Part shown: piece after piece, positions 54,055 to 63,250 of the stretch
How the letters are laid out: each line of letters starts with the position of its first letter
Position numbering within the stretch: position 1 is the stretch's first letter
NCBI RefSeq assembly: GCF_037023145.1
Contig: NZ_CP146092.1
Span: 434,001-498,000, forward strand
Length of the DNA stretch: 64,000 bases
Direction: 5' to 3'
DNA from: Ralstonia sp. RRA
Lineage (GTDB): Bacteria; Pseudomonadota; Gammaproteobacteria; Burkholderiales; Burkholderiaceae
Made by a program: the position numbers and the translations under genes
Notes under the pieces: model-generated
The model's database searches: none
What the model was told of the DNA's origin: nothing
The model's input: the letters and a program-made list of their open reading frames with translations, nothing else

Positions 54055-54390
54055 CTACTGGCTTTGCTTGGCCGCACCCGCTGGCGCGGTGCCGGCACCT
54101 GCTGCCGCGTCATTGCCGCCAGAGGCCTTGCCTGCGTCTGACGTATCACCTGCGCTGGCGCTGCCCGATCCGCCTGACTTGCTTGAAGACTTCGCGTGGT
54201 GCGACTTCTTGTGCTTGGCCTTTGGCTTGGCGCCTTCGGCATTGCCGTCGGCAGGCATGGCATCCGTGCCCGCCTTGGGCGCATTGGTGGGCGCATCTGC
54301 CGGCGCGGGGTTGGTTTGGGCCAAGGCCGTTGTCATGCCAAGGGCCAGGACGGTGCCCGCGAGGGCGGCAGTCAGCGTGCGTGATTGCAT
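54055..54390 (-). CDS. Secreted low-complexity Lys/His/Ser/Gly-rich protein
   Basis: 111 residues with a clear signal peptide (MQSRTLTAALAGTVLALGMTTALAQ). The mature part is low-complexity: a proline/alanine segment, a basic block PKAKHKKSHHAKSSSK and a Gly/Ser/Ala tail. Likely periplasmic or extracellular; the Lys/His block could bind metal or polyanions. No family recognised. 53829-54054 carries nothing else I can name. Confidence 0.7.
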   Translation of the reverse strand: MQSRTLTAALAGTVLALGMTTALAQTNPAPADAPTNAPKAGTDAMPADGNAEGAKPKAKHKKSHHAKSSSKSGGSGSASAGDTSDAGKASGGNDAAAGAGTAPAGAAKQSQ

Positions 54391-54626
54391 CGGTTTCTCC
54401 TTACGTGTGACGGTGATGGAACGCGAAGCCGGCGTGCAGCCGGTCCCCGGTCACCACAGCAACGCATGTACCCGCCATGCCACCCGTTGCCATTGCACGA
54501 TGCGGCCCGCGTGTGCGCACAACGCTGTCATGTGCCGGCAACAATGCGCATATAAAAACGACATGACCATGTAGAAACGGCGTGCCTGCCACCTGCAAAG
54601 CCTTGTCGCATCTGTGTTTGCTGACA

Positions 54627-54641
54627 TGGCACACGCTTTGC
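54627..54641 (+). promoter_or_regulatory. Sigma-54 (-24/-12) promoter of rpoN
   Basis: TGGCAC-acgct-TTGC matches the -24/-12 consensus with correct spacing, on the plus strand 62 bp before the rpoN start codon. Transcription would begin around 54653. It implies that rpoN is, at least partly, transcribed by its own product, with one of the adjacent enhancer-binding proteins as activator. The rest of 54391-54702 shows no other signal. Confidence 0.8.
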
Positions 54642-54702
54642 ATCAAAGGAGGGGCATGCTGGTTGTGAGACCAGCGCCCACTCACCCAAGGAGGCAAGGC
54701 GA

Positions 54703-56214
54703 ATGGTCAAGGCCGCTCTCGAAATGCGTGCGAAGCAGCATCTCGCGCTGACGCCGCGGCTGCAGCAGTCCGTGAAACTGTTGCAGTTGTCCGCCAACGA
54801 ATTTGCGCAGGAAATGCAAGAAGCGCTCGCCAGCAACCCGTTCCTGGAAGAGGTCGAACACGAGGCAGGCGCGCAGGCCCAGGCCGATGGCGTTGCCCGC
54901 ACGGGTGAAGTGCCGGCATCCATCGAGCCGGACGGCGCGATCGCTGACACCTCGCACGCAGATGCAGCGCCGCTGGAGACCACTACCAGCGCTATCGAAA
55001 CCGATCCGGCCATCGCTGCATCGGAAGAGTTTCCTGCAGATTTCAGCACCTATTACAACCACAACGGCAGCCGTCATGGCGACGGTGAAGACAGCGACAT
55101 CGGCGAATGGGTGCACGCTACCCCGAGCCTGCGTGAACACCTGCATGAAGAGCTGCTGAGCTACCGCCTGTCGGACCGCGACCGTGTACTGGCGCAGACC
55201 GTGGTTGAAGCCCTGGACGACGATGGCTACCTGCGCCAGCTGCTCTCCGAGTTGATGCCGATGGCGCCTGTGGAGCCCGTGCCCACCGAGAAGGAAATGC
55301 AGATCGCGCTGGCGCTGGTGCAGAGCCTGGACCCGCCGGGCGTGGCGGCGCGTGATCTGTCCGAATGCCTGCGCCTGCAGATCGAAGCACGCCCAGCCGA
55401 CACCGAAACCGAAGAACGCATTCAGGAGATCGCACAGGACATCGTGCAAAGCCATCTGCCGCGTCTGGCCAAGCGCGAGTTCGTGCAGATGCGCCGCGCA
55501 CTCGGCTGTACCGAAGAAGAACTGCGCGACGCCTGTGCACTGATCCGCGCGCTGGACCCGCGCCCGGGGCAGCGCTTCTCTCAGGCGCATGCGGGCTACA
55601 TCGTGCCGGATGTGTTTGTCACCAAGATCAAGGGCAAGTGGGTGGCCGTCACCAATCCGGCGGTAGCGCCGTGCGCGCGCATCAACAAGGTCTACGCCGA
55701 ACTCTTTGCACAGACGCGCGGCCACAACCGCACGCCGCTGGCGCACCAGCTGCAGGAAGCGCGCTGGCTGATCCGCAACGCGCAGCAGCGCTTTGCCACC
55801 ATCCAGCGTGTGGCCGAGGCCATCGTTGCGCACCAGAAGCATTTTCTGGAATACGGCGAGGTGGCGATGAAGCCGCTGGTGCTGCGTGACGTGGCAGAAG
55901 AGCTCGGCCTGCATGAGTCGACCATCTCGCGCGCCACCGGCAACAAGTACATGGCCACGCCGCGCGGCATCTTCGAGTTCAAGCATTTCTTCTCGCGCCA
56001 GCTCGCCACTGACACGGGCGGTGCATGTTCGGCCGCATCGGTGCGGGCGCTGCTCAAGGAGATGATCGAAGCCGAAGACGCCGATGCACCGCTCTCCGAT
56101 GTGTCGCTCGCCAAGATGCTGGCTGACCAAGGCGTGATCGTTGCGCGCCGTACGGTGGCCAAGTACCGCGGGTTGATGCGCATTGCACCGGCCGAGTTGC
56201 GCCGCCAGGTCTGA
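54703..56214 (+). CDS. rpoN: RNA polymerase sigma-54 factor
   Basis: 503 residues; AAGGAGG is eight bases before the ATG. The N-terminal activator-interacting region (RAKQHLALTPRLQQSVKLLQLSANEFAQEMQEAL) is intact. The core-binding region follows an acidic linker, the HTH is at LRDVAEELGLHESTISRATGNKYM, and the C-terminal RpoN box is ARRTVAKYR. It directs RNA polymerase to -24/-12 promoters. Gene order around it (no lptB, hpf or ptsN) differs from the usual rpoN locus, so it may be a second copy. A glycosyltransferase gene starts 32 bp downstream. Confidence 0.95.
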   Translation: MVKAALEMRAKQHLALTPRLQQSVKLLQLSANEFAQEMQEALASNPFLEEVEHEAGAQAQADGVARTGEVPASIEPDGAIADTSHADAAPLETTTSAIETDPAIAASEEFPADFSTYYNHNGSRHGDGEDSDIGEWVHATPSLREHLHEELLSYRLSDRDRVLAQTVVEALDDDGYLRQLLSELMPMAPVEPVPTEKEMQIALALVQSLDPPGVAARDLSECLRLQIEARPADTETEERIQEIAQDIVQSHLPRLAKREFVQMRRALGCTEEELRDACALIRALDPRPGQRFSQAHAGYIVPDVFVTKIKGKWVAVTNPAVAPCARINKVYAELFAQTRGHNRTPLAHQLQEARWLIRNAQQRFATIQRVAEAIVAHQKHFLEYGEVAMKPLVLRDVAEELGLHESTISRATGNKYMATPRGIFEFKHFFSRQLATDTGGACSAASVRALLKEMIEAEDADAPLSDVSLAKMLADQGVIVARRTVAKYRGLMRIAPAELRRQV

Positions 56215-56246
56215 CCCGCTGCCCACCACCCGCCAACAGGACACCC

Positions 56247-57458
56247 GTGCGCAAGCTGCCAAACCATCACGCTCACCCCGACCACGCTGACGACGCGGCA
56301 ACCACGTCGTTCCACCTGGCCGATGTGACGATGTTCTGGGCGGCGGAAAGCGGCGGCGTCAAACGCTACCTGCGCGCCAAGCACAACTTCCTGCGGAGTA
56401 CACGCTGGCGGCACACGCTGGTGGTGCCGGGCACAGCAGACGATGCATCCAACGAGGTTGCCGTGGTGCCCGGCGTACCGTTGCCGATGTCCGCCGGCTA
56501 CCGCGTGCCGCTGCGTTGCGGCCCGGCCGAGCGTGCGTTGTGCGCGCTGTCGCCGGACCTGATTGAAGCGGGTGACCCCTACCGGCTGTCGTGGGCGGCG
56601 TTACATGCGGGCGCGCGGCTGCAGGTGCCGGTGGTGGCGTTCTGCCATTCCGATCTGCCAGCCTTTTTCCGCCGCCTGGGTGGCCCGCCCGCCGAGCTGG
56701 CGGCAGCCGCCTACGCGCGCAAGCTGTATCCGCACTTCGACACGGTGTTCGTACCCAGCCGCTACATCGCCCAGAAGGTGGCCGACCTGGGCGTGCAGCG
56801 CATTGAACTGCAACCGCTTGGCGTAGACACGCGCCTGTTCCACCCAGCACGGCGCTCGCTACGCTGGCGCGAGCAGCTTGGTCTGCCGCGCGACGCGCGC
56901 GTGCTGCTCTACGTGGGCCGCTATGCGCCGGAGAAAAACCTGCACGTGTTGTGCGAGGCGGTGGACAAGCTCGACGATGGCAGCGTGCTGGTCACGATCG
57001 GTTCTGGGCCGACACCGCCGCGCGGCAAACACGTACGCGCCTTGCCGTACGAAGGTGATGCGCAGCAACTGGCGGCAGCCATGGCCAGCGCCGATGTCTT
57101 CGTGCATGCGGGCGATCAGGAAACCTTCGGCCTTGTCGCACTGGAGGCCATGGCCAGCGGCGTGCCGGTGGTGACATGCTCGGCGGGAGGCTTGGCGGAG
57201 CTGGTGCACGAGACCGTCGGCCATGCCGTCCCGCACTGCCGGGCAGACGATTTTGCGCAGGCGCTACGTGCACTCCAGCAACGCGATCCGGTGGCACTGG
57301 CACATGCCGCGCGCCGCCACGCCATGCAATACGACTGGCACGCAGTGCTGCCGCAACTGCAACGCCGCTACCTGGCACTGCTTGGCCGACAAGCCGAGTT
57401 GGTCAACGAAACCCCACGCCACACCCGCGAGCGCTTACACGCCTTACGCACCCGATAG
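56247..57458 (+). CDS. GT4-family glycosyltransferase
   Basis: 403 residues, GTG start with AGGA upstream. GT-B fold: N-terminal acceptor domain (VTMFWAAESGGVKRYLRAKHNFL), LLYVGRYAPEKNLHVLCEAVDKL, and the nucleotide-sugar site VHAGDQETFGLVALEAMASGVPVVTCSAGGLAELV with the E-x7-E motif. Cytoplasmic, probably membrane-associated. Spacing suggests that it is co-transcribed with rpoN and the DUF2334 gene. Sugar donor unknown; with the second GT4 and the PAP2 enzyme it may build a glycolipid or exopolysaccharide. Confidence 0.9.
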   Translation: MRKLPNHHAHPDHADDAATTSFHLADVTMFWAAESGGVKRYLRAKHNFLRSTRWRHTLVVPGTADDASNEVAVVPGVPLPMSAGYRVPLRCGPAERALCALSPDLIEAGDPYRLSWAALHAGARLQVPVVAFCHSDLPAFFRRLGGPPAELAAAAYARKLYPHFDTVFVPSRYIAQKVADLGVQRIELQPLGVDTRLFHPARRSLRWREQLGLPRDARVLLYVGRYAPEKNLHVLCEAVDKLDDGSVLVTIGSGPTPPRGKHVRALPYEGDAQQLAAAMASADVFVHAGDQETFGLVALEAMASGVPVVTCSAGGLAELVHETVGHAVPHCRADDFAQALRALQQRDPVALAHAARRHAMQYDWHAVLPQLQRRYLALLGRQAELVNETPRHTRERLHALRTR

Positions 57459-57473
57459 ACGAGCCCATCCACC

Positions 57474-58268
57474 ATGTCGCGCTACCTGGTCATTGCCATG
57501 CACGATGTCACGCCCGCGACCTGGCCGGCGTGCATGGCCTTGCTTTCTGCATTGGATGAGGTCTGCCCAGTACCGAAATCGCTCCTGGTGATTCCCAACT
57601 ACCATCAGGCGCCCACCGCACGCAACAGCGAGCGCTTCTGCCGCCTGATGACCGAGCGCCTGGCCCTGGGCGATGAACTCGTCCTGCACGGCTACGCGCA
57701 CCTGGACGACCAGCCCCCTGGCGGCTTTGTTGATCAACTGATCCGCACGCGCTATACGGCGGGGGAAGGCGAGTTCTCGGCGATTCCGCTGGCGACAGCG
57801 CGTGCGCGCATGGAAGCCGGCGCCGCCTGGTTTGCCGCCAACGGCTGGCCGCTGCATGGCTTTGTCGCGCCGGCATGGCTGATGAATGCAGCCACGTGGC
57901 AAGCACTCGATGCGCTGCCGCTGCGCTACACGACGACACTGCAGCGCTTCTACCTGCTACACCCAACGCGCGCGCTGAAGGCGCCCTGCCTGACCTATAG
58001 CGTGCGGACCAACGTGCGCCGACTGGTGTCGCGCTACTACCTGCGCTGGCTGACGCGGCAACATGCCAACACGCCGCTGCTGCGCCTGGGCCTGCATCCG
58101 GCGGATGCCGCCTATCCGGACGTCATCCGCCATTGGCAAGACCTGCTGGCCACCTGCCTGGAAACCCGCACGCCGGTCACCAAGAACGGCTTTGCGCAGG
58201 TGTTTGCACAGGCATTGATGGGGGACCCGGAAACCGCCCTGGCCGGCCGACCGCTGACGTCGTACTAG
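57474..58268 (+). CDS. DUF2334 polysaccharide deacetylase-like protein
   Basis: 264 residues. LVIAMHDVTPATW at the N-terminus and ELVLHGYAHLDD (~70) give the Asp and His ligands expected of the NodB/DUF2334 deacetylase fold. HGFVAPAWLMN and LRLGLHPADA supply further conserved histidines. It probably removes acetyl groups from a cell-surface sugar. It follows the glycosyltransferase by 15 bp. Its stop codon lies in the CTAGA that is duplicated at the far end of the downstream cassette. Confidence 0.85.
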   Translation: MSRYLVIAMHDVTPATWPACMALLSALDEVCPVPKSLLVIPNYHQAPTARNSERFCRLMTERLALGDELVLHGYAHLDDQPPGGFVDQLIRTRYTAGEGEFSAIPLATARARMEAGAAWFAANGWPLHGFVAPAWLMNAATWQALDALPLRYTTTLQRFYLLHPTRALKAPCLTYSVRTNVRRLVSRYYLRWLTRQHANTPLLRLGLHPADAAYPDVIRHWQDLLATCLETRTPVTKNGFAQVFAQALMGDPETALAGRPLTSY

Positions 58269-58275
58269 ATGACGA

Positions 58276-58316
58276 GATTCACTTAACTTTGAACTTTGTT
58301 CGTTTAACTCTGAACT
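58276..58316. repeat. Left-end 20-bp repeats of the cassette (two copies)
   Basis: Copies at 58276-58295 and 58297-58316 share consensus GRTTCACTTAACKYTGAACT with a 21-bp period, in direct orientation. Probable transposase-binding sites. Confidence 0.8.
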
Positions 58317-58816
58317 CCCTGCGGCACGCGCCCCGCGGTACGGTCGTGGGTAAGGAACACGGAAGGGCCAACAGGGACTGCCGGGCAACCGGCAGAAAGC
58401 GAGGCAGAGGCCGGAATCGGGGCGCGATCGGCAGAACGGGGAGGATATTAGGCTCAGTTCGGCCACGAGCCGCCGGTCGACGTCGCCATCTGGTCTGAAT
58501 AGCCAAGATCTCGTCCGCCCCCGCTGAATGGCCGGTTTCCGGCGAGCGAATTGCAGGCGGTACCTCAACCAGCCAACAAAGGCCCGTTGAGAAGGGCCGC
58601 TCGGAGTTCCTTGCAGGCATGGTCAACTCATGCTGCCGCCAATCGCCACCCGAGAGGGACCCCGCTTGGTGCCAACTGATTCACGGGCTTCGATTTCCAA
58701 ATCAAGGTACCCCATCCTATCCGAAGAGGGAAACGATTGATCGGGTGGAGGGGTGCGCGGAGCGGCAACTACCAAAGTCCACTGCCCCGCAACGCCCCTT
58801 AACGTCGGCGTCAACT

Positions 58817-59443
58817 TTATGGCCCCGCGTTCCCACGCTGCGGCAGGAGCACTAGGTCGGCCGCTTCGTCAGCATCTTTCAGGAGCATCTTGCGGGGCGT
58901 GCCTATGTGCGCACGCATTGTCAACCCGCGCGCAAGATCCGTGACTTGCGTTGCGCGCGCGACTACGGGGAAGTCAGATGCGATTTCTCCCGCACTGATC
59001 CCGTCCCGGAAACGGCGCTCCACTAGCGCCGTGCCACCCGCGACGGCGCTCTGCAAAAACCGCTGAACCTCGGCGTCGTTCACAAGCGGCGCGACGCACA
59101 CCATAAGGCAGCCCCGGGCGGACCCTTTCGCCGTCGCACTCTCGACGGCGAACCTCAAAAAGCCCGAGATAGAGTCGCGAAGACTCTCTGGCGAGAGGAG
59201 CGCCTTCGCGGCCTTTGCGCCTTTCCGTTCTGCATACGCCTTCAGGACGCGCAAGAATATCTCCCGCTTGTCGCCGAAGACGGCATACAGGCTCGGCCGT
59301 CCCACGCCCATCCCCGCGACAAGGTCGTCGATCGTGACGCCGTCATAGCCTTTCGACCAGAACACCTGAGTTGCCTTTTGCAGCGCCTCTATCTCGTCGA
59401 AGCTGCGGGGCCGTCCACGCGGCGCAGGTGAATTCTGAACCAT
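58817..59443 (-). CDS. TetR-family transcriptional repressor
   Basis: 208 residues. HTH near the N-terminus: RGRPRSFDEIEALQKATQVFWSKGYDGVTIDDLVAGMGVGRPSLYAVFGDKREIFLRVL. The C-terminal ligand domain has a CLMVCVAPLV segment like the AcrR/YcdC-type group that controls nearby oxidoreductases. Divergent from the SDR gene across 127 bp that contain a palindromic site. Composition is less GC-rich than the chromosome around it. It is the likely repressor of itself and of the SDR gene. Confidence 0.92.
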   Translation of the reverse strand: MVQNSPAPRGRPRSFDEIEALQKATQVFWSKGYDGVTIDDLVAGMGVGRPSLYAVFGDKREIFLRVLKAYAERKGAKAAKALLSPESLRDSISGFLRFAVESATAKGSARGCLMVCVAPLVNDAEVQRFLQSAVAGGTALVERRFRDGISAGEIASDFPVVARATQVTDLARGLTMRAHIGTPRKMLLKDADEAADLVLLPQRGNAGP

Positions 59444-59485
59444 TTAGTTTCAAACTCCTTGACGCCTGTTCTTGCATGAATATAT

Positions 59486-59497
59486 AACTGAACAGTT
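59486..59497. promoter_or_regulatory. Candidate TetR operator
   Basis: AACTG-AA-CAGTT is a perfect short palindrome in the AT-rich 127-bp region between the divergent TetR and SDR genes. It lies next to TATATA, which could serve as a -10 element. Placement suggests autoregulation and control of the SDR gene. Confidence 0.5.
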
Positions 59498-59570
59498 CTA
59501 AATTGGCAAGTTGGCTCCAGCCTCGCGGGACCATACGGCCCGACCTTAACCCTCTACCACGGAGACGCCC

Positions 59571-60524
59571 TTGGAACATTCGATCGCTCTCGTAACCGGC
59601 ACCACCTCCGGGCTCGGTCATGCTGCGGCCCGCCTTCTTGCTGGAGAGGGCTGGCGCGAGATCATCATCACCGGGCGCAGCGTGGCTCGAACCCGGGAAA
59701 CGGCCGCACAGCTTGCGGCGGAGACCAAAAGACAGATCTTCACGCCGCTCGAGCTGGACCTGGACACGCCCGCCTGCGTTCAGTCCGCGCTTGTCGAGCG
59801 AGGCCGGCCGATCGATTTCCTGCTGCTCAATGCCGGGATGGTCCCGGGCAAGCAGCGGGTGATCACAGCGGCGGGCGTCGAGGCTTCTCAGGCCCCGCTC
59901 ATCGGCCATCATCAATTGACCGTCGGATTGCTCCGCGCCCACCTGCTGAGCCCCAACGCACGGATTGTCATTGCCAGCGCGGAACCTGCCCGAGGGGGCG
60001 TACCCATGTTCAAGTACACCGACGTGGACACACTCGCTGCCAAATACCACGGAGGCGACCTGACCGCTGCTATGGAACCCCTGCTGCGCAATGGGCCGAA
60101 CGTGAGGTATGTGCCCAACAACGCGTATGCCGACGCGAAGCTCATCGTTGCTTGGTGGGCTGCGGCGCTGGCGCGTCGGCTACCTTCCCACATGGCCGTA
60201 TACGCTGTCTCGCCTGGTGCGGCAACCTCTACCAAGGTTTCGCGACAAGCTAGCCTGGCCGTGAAGTATCTGTTCATCCCGATCGCGAACCTCATTCCCG
60301 GCATGAATCAGACGCCGGAGACGGCGGCTCGTCGGTACCTCCAGGCGTCGGCGTTCGGAACCGATGTCTCAGGGCAATTCTTCGCCTCGGCTGAAGGGAA
60401 ATTCTCGGGCCCAATTGAGGCGCAGCGCCACCCACACCTACACGATGGCGCTTTTCAAGAAGCCGCGTGGCAGGCCATCGTCAACGTCTCTGGCGTTAAC
60501 CTCCCTGTGGCCAACTTGCATTAG
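59571..60524 (+). CDS. Short-chain dehydrogenase/reductase (SDR)
   Basis: 317 residues from a TTG with GGAGA upstream. The Rossmann nucleotide site TGTTSGLGHAAARLLAGEGW is at the N-terminus, with FLLLNAGMV (NAG motif) following. The catalytic region is less usual: the expected Y-x3-K appears as YADAKLIV (~187), preceded by N-rich NNA. Probable NAD(P)H-dependent oxidoreductase; substrate unknown. It is the cargo gene of the cassette, paired with TetR. TetR/SDR pairs commonly respond to an electrophile or aromatic compound. Confidence 0.9.
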   Translation: MEHSIALVTGTTSGLGHAAARLLAGEGWREIIITGRSVARTRETAAQLAAETKRQIFTPLELDLDTPACVQSALVERGRPIDFLLLNAGMVPGKQRVITAAGVEASQAPLIGHHQLTVGLLRAHLLSPNARIVIASAEPARGGVPMFKYTDVDTLAAKYHGGDLTAAMEPLLRNGPNVRYVPNNAYADAKLIVAWWAAALARRLPSHMAVYAVSPGAATSTKVSRQASLAVKYLFIPIANLIPGMNQTPETAARRYLQASAFGTDVSGQFFASAEGKFSGPIEAQRHPHLHDGAFQEAAWQAIVNVSGVNLPVANLH

Positions 60525-60976
60525 AAGATCAGGCGTCCGCTACTCGTCCGGAGGAGCGTCCGGTTCGGGGCGCTCGGTGCGGGTAGGCCGGTGGCTGTTA
60601 TCGGGTCGGAACACGCACTGCCGACTGGTCCCTTCCGGTATGTGGAATTCCACTGGCCTCTTTCTGGCAATGCAATTGAAGAGCGGGTTGACGCCAGCCA
60701 ATCACCGGCGGACATCGAACGGCCAATGTTCGACCATCTGGTGTCACACATGGCGACGGACGCTCTTGAGCTACACACCGGATGCAGTCCTCCACCGTCA
60801 AACCACGAACGCCCACTTCTGGCCGATTGGCTGAGATCGCCAACGGCCGCTTAGTGGCACTCCAGTTTGCAAGATCTGGATTTGGCTGACCGAGTGGTTT
60901 GAAGAAGGTTGTCTGACCGAAACGGGTCGATCACGGCCGGCCCGTGCTATTTCTGACGTTGGAAACGTAGCCAGAA

Positions 60977-61105
60977 AGTTCAGAGTTAAGAGAACCAAAA
61001 CTCGGATAGTTCAACGTTAAGTGAACCAGCAATTCAGACTTAATTGAGTGCGGTCTTTGGAAAGCACGGCGCTCGCTGATGCGAGAGTTCAGCGTTGAGT
61101 GAATC
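60977..61105. repeat. Right-end 20-bp repeats of the cassette (four copies)
   Basis: Copies at 60977-60996, 61008-61027, 61031-61050 and 61086-61105 match the inverse complement of the left-end motif. The third is the most degenerate. Two copies on one side and four on the other is the asymmetric end layout seen in Tn7-like elements. Confidence 0.8.
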
Positions 61106-61111
61106 TCAACG

Positions 61112-61648
61112 CTAGAGCAGCCACACCGACAACCCGCCAATCAGCATCCCGAGCCCAGCGCCGGCCAGCACATCGCTCGGGTAATGCAAGCCAAGCACCA
61201 CCCGTGACAGCGCAACCATGAGCGTGAACGGCACCAGCGCCAGTGCCATGCGCGGATAGTACGCAGCGATCACGATGGTGAATGACACGGCGTGCAGCGT
61301 GTGCCCGGAAGGGAAGCTGAACTGGTCGAGCACGCGACCGCACAGGTGGATCTCCTTGCAGGAAAGATACGGGCGCGGTCGGCACACACCGCGCTTGAGG
61401 AGGAGGTAGATGACCAGCGACAGCAGCCCCGTGAGGCCCATCTGCTTGGCACACGCCCAGCCTGCCGCCCCACCAACCACAGGCAACGCCGCCATCAACG
61501 CGTACCACAGCATGCCGTCGCCCAGGCGGCTGACGCCGCGATAGAAGCGCATGGCCACCGCATCGCCAGCAACGTGGTTGAGCGCAACGGCCAGTTGGCG
61601 GTCACGCTCACGCCAGCGCTTCCAGTCAGGCCAGGCGTGGGTCGCCAT
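61112..61648 (-). CDS. PAP2-family phosphatase
   Basis: 178 residues from the ATG at 61648, overlapping the upstream glycosyltransferase by 23 bp. All three PAP2 motifs are present: KRGVCRPRPY (K-x6-RP), FPSGHT and SRVVLGLHYPSD (S-R-x5-H-x3-D). About five transmembrane helices. It dephosphorylates a lipid such as undecaprenyl diphosphate or phosphatidate, fitting a glycolipid pathway with the neighbouring glycosyltransferase. Its stop codon lies in the right CTAGA of the mobile cassette. Confidence 0.92.
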   Translation of the reverse strand: MATHAWPDWKRWRERDRQLAVALNHVAGDAVAMRFYRGVSRLGDGMLWYALMAALPVVGGAAGWACAKQMGLTGLLSLVIYLLLKRGVCRPRPYLSCKEIHLCGRVLDQFSFPSGHTLHAVSFTIVIAAYYPRMALALVPFTLMVALSRVVLGLHYPSDVLAGAGLGMLIGGLSVWLL

Positions 61649-62798
61649 CGTAGGCCTCGCCGGTGATGGCTGCGTGATGCACAGCCATGAGCGCCGCTTC
61701 AAAACGTTCGAGCACACGCGGCCAATCCAGTTGCTGCGCAGCCAGCCATGCGGCGTGACCCAGGCGCTGACGTTGCGCGGCATCGGTGGCGAGCTGCAGG
61801 GCGGCAAGCGTGAACCCAGCCGCATCCCCCACGGGTATTGGGCAACCGTTCTCGCCAGCGCGCAGGTGCATGCCTGCCGCTGCCGTATCGAATGCCACCA
61901 CCGGCAAGCCGCTGGCCATGGCTTCAACAACGACATTGCCAAAGGTCTCGGTCAGGCTGGGGAAGAGAAACAGATCGGCCGAAGCATAATGCGCGGCCAG
62001 TGCCTCGCCACGCTGCATGCCGGCAAACACGGCATCGGGACAACGCTGCTGCAGCGCGCGCCGCAACGGTCCATCGCCCACCAGCACCAGCCGCGCGCTG
62101 GGCACGCGTTGACGCACGGCATCGAATGCGTGGAGTGCCACGTCCAGGTTCTTCTCCACCGCCAGGCGACCAACCATGAGCATTACCGGTGCATCGTCGG
62201 CAACGCCCCACTGTGCGCGCAACGTGTGGCTGCGATAGTGCGGCGCGAACTGACGCGCATCAACACCACGTGTGCTGACCGTCAGGCGCTCGAAGCCGAA
62301 GTCCGCCAACTGCCGCTGCAACTCGCGCGTGGGGACGAAGGTGCGGTCCGTGCGGTTGTGAAAGGCGCGCAGATAGCCACGCACCAGCCCCTGCGCACCG
62401 TCCCAGGCGTAGTGACGCCCGTACTCATCAAAACGCGTGCGGAAGTCAGACGTCACCGGCACCCGCAACTGCCGGGCAGCACGGACGGCCGACCAGCCGA
62501 GCGGGCCTTCGGTGGCCACGTGCACAAGCTCAGGCCGATGCACTTGCCACGCCCGCAGCAAACGGCGGCGCGCGGGCAAGCCCATCCGCAAATCCGGATA
62601 GAGCGGGATCGGCACACCGGGCACACGCAGCGTGTCACCTGCCCACGCAGGCTGGCCAGCATCGATGGCACGTTGGCGCGGGCGCACGAGCATCACGTCG
62701 TGCCCACGCGCGTGCAGAAACGCCACCGTGCGCGCGGCGGTCAGCGACACGCCGTTCAACTCCGGCGGCCAGGTCTCGGTCACATAGGCAAGACGCAT
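61626..62798 (-). CDS. GT4-family glycosyltransferase (mannosyltransferase-like)
   Basis: 390 residues from the ATG at 62798 (a TTG at 62810 is less likely). MRLAYVTETWPPELNGVSLTAARTVAFLHARGHDV is typical of MgtA/PimB-type alpha-mannosyltransferases acting on lipid acceptors. LMVGRLAVEKNLDVALHAFDAV and the nucleotide-sugar site FPSLTETFGNVVVEAMASGLPVVAFD are intact. Overlap with the PAP2 gene suggests one operon. Donor specificity inferred only. Confidence 0.92.
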   Translation of the reverse strand: MRLAYVTETWPPELNGVSLTAARTVAFLHARGHDVMLVRPRQRAIDAGQPAWAGDTLRVPGVPIPLYPDLRMGLPARRRLLRAWQVHRPELVHVATEGPLGWSAVRAARQLRVPVTSDFRTRFDEYGRHYAWDGAQGLVRGYLRAFHNRTDRTFVPTRELQRQLADFGFERLTVSTRGVDARQFAPHYRSHTLRAQWGVADDAPVMLMVGRLAVEKNLDVALHAFDAVRQRVPSARLVLVGDGPLRRALQQRCPDAVFAGMQRGEALAAHYASADLFLFPSLTETFGNVVVEAMASGLPVVAFDTAAAGMHLRAGENGCPIPVGDAAGFTLAALQLATDAAQRQRLGHAAWLAAQQLDWPRVLERFEAALMAVHHAAITGEAYDGDPRLA

Positions 62799-62806
62799 GG
62801 GGCCGC

Positions 62807-63250
62807 TCAACGCTGGTGCGCGTGACTGTGCGCGGGCTTACCCGCGTCACCGCGCTTGTCGGCCAGCTCATCGGCGCTGCGGTTGGCGACCTGGCGATCG
62901 TGGTCTTCGCGATTGGCCGTGCAGCGCTCGCGCACGACGCGTTCAATGCCCGGTGTGTTGTGCAGATCGGTGTCGAGCTGTCCGCTCTCGATGTCGCGGG
63001 CCGCTTGCTCGATGTTGGCGCGTGGGCCGGAGTGTTGCTCGTCCAGCCGCTGATCGCGCTCATGCGGTAGGTGGCCTGATGTCCCCGGTCCCGCCCCGGA
63101 TCTCTCGTGATCGTGCTCTGGTTTGCCGAGCACGCGATCGACACGTTCGCTAACGTGCCCGGCATTGGGGGCGCGCGGCGGCGCGGTGTTTGCCGATGAT
63201 TCGTCGCGCTGGTGCGGGGCGCGCACGGTGGCGCGTGGGTGCGGGGTCAT
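62807..63250 (-). CDS. Hypothetical hydrophilic protein
   Basis: 147 residues from the ATG at 63250 (GGAGGG upstream). Highly charged and low in hydrophobics, with many His/Arg/Asp/Glu (PHERDQRLDEQHSGPRANIEQAARDIESGQLDTDL ... ANREDHDRQVANRSADELADKRGDAGK). Probably disordered. It precedes the glycosyltransferase by 8 bp and may be co-transcribed. No family recognised. The 209 bp before it show nothing clear. Confidence 0.6.
   Translation of the reverse strand: MTPHPRATVRAPHQRDESSANTAPPRAPNAGHVSERVDRVLGKPEHDHERSGAGPGTSGHLPHERDQRLDEQHSGPRANIEQAARDIESGQLDTDLHNTPGIERVVRERCTANREDHDRQVANRSADELADKRGDAGKPAHSHAHQR

Larger units (their letters stand above)
58265..61116. mobile_element. Non-autonomous mobile cassette with multi-repeat ends and CTAGA target duplication
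   Basis: CTAGA occurs at 58265-58269 and again at 61112-61116. Just inside are inverted 20-bp motifs: GATTCACTTAACTTTGAACT at the left and its inverse-oriented relative AGTTCAGCGTTGAGTGAATC at the right. Further copies are stacked inward. Between them lie a TetR and an SDR gene, with no transposase. 5-bp duplications and stacked end repeats are typical of Tn7- and Tn5053-like or IS21-like elements. The left 500 bp (58317-58816) and right 450 bp (60525-60976) have no gene I can support. Confidence 0.8.

Noticed and set aside
58279..58626. 115-aa Pro/Arg-rich ORF at the left end of the cassette
   Set aside because: It would read through the end repeats, has no ribosome site and shadow-like composition.
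60521..60854. Overlapping small ORFs on both strands downstream of the SDR gene
   Set aside because: They contradict each other, lack start signals and show no family features; possibly old insertion-sequence debris.
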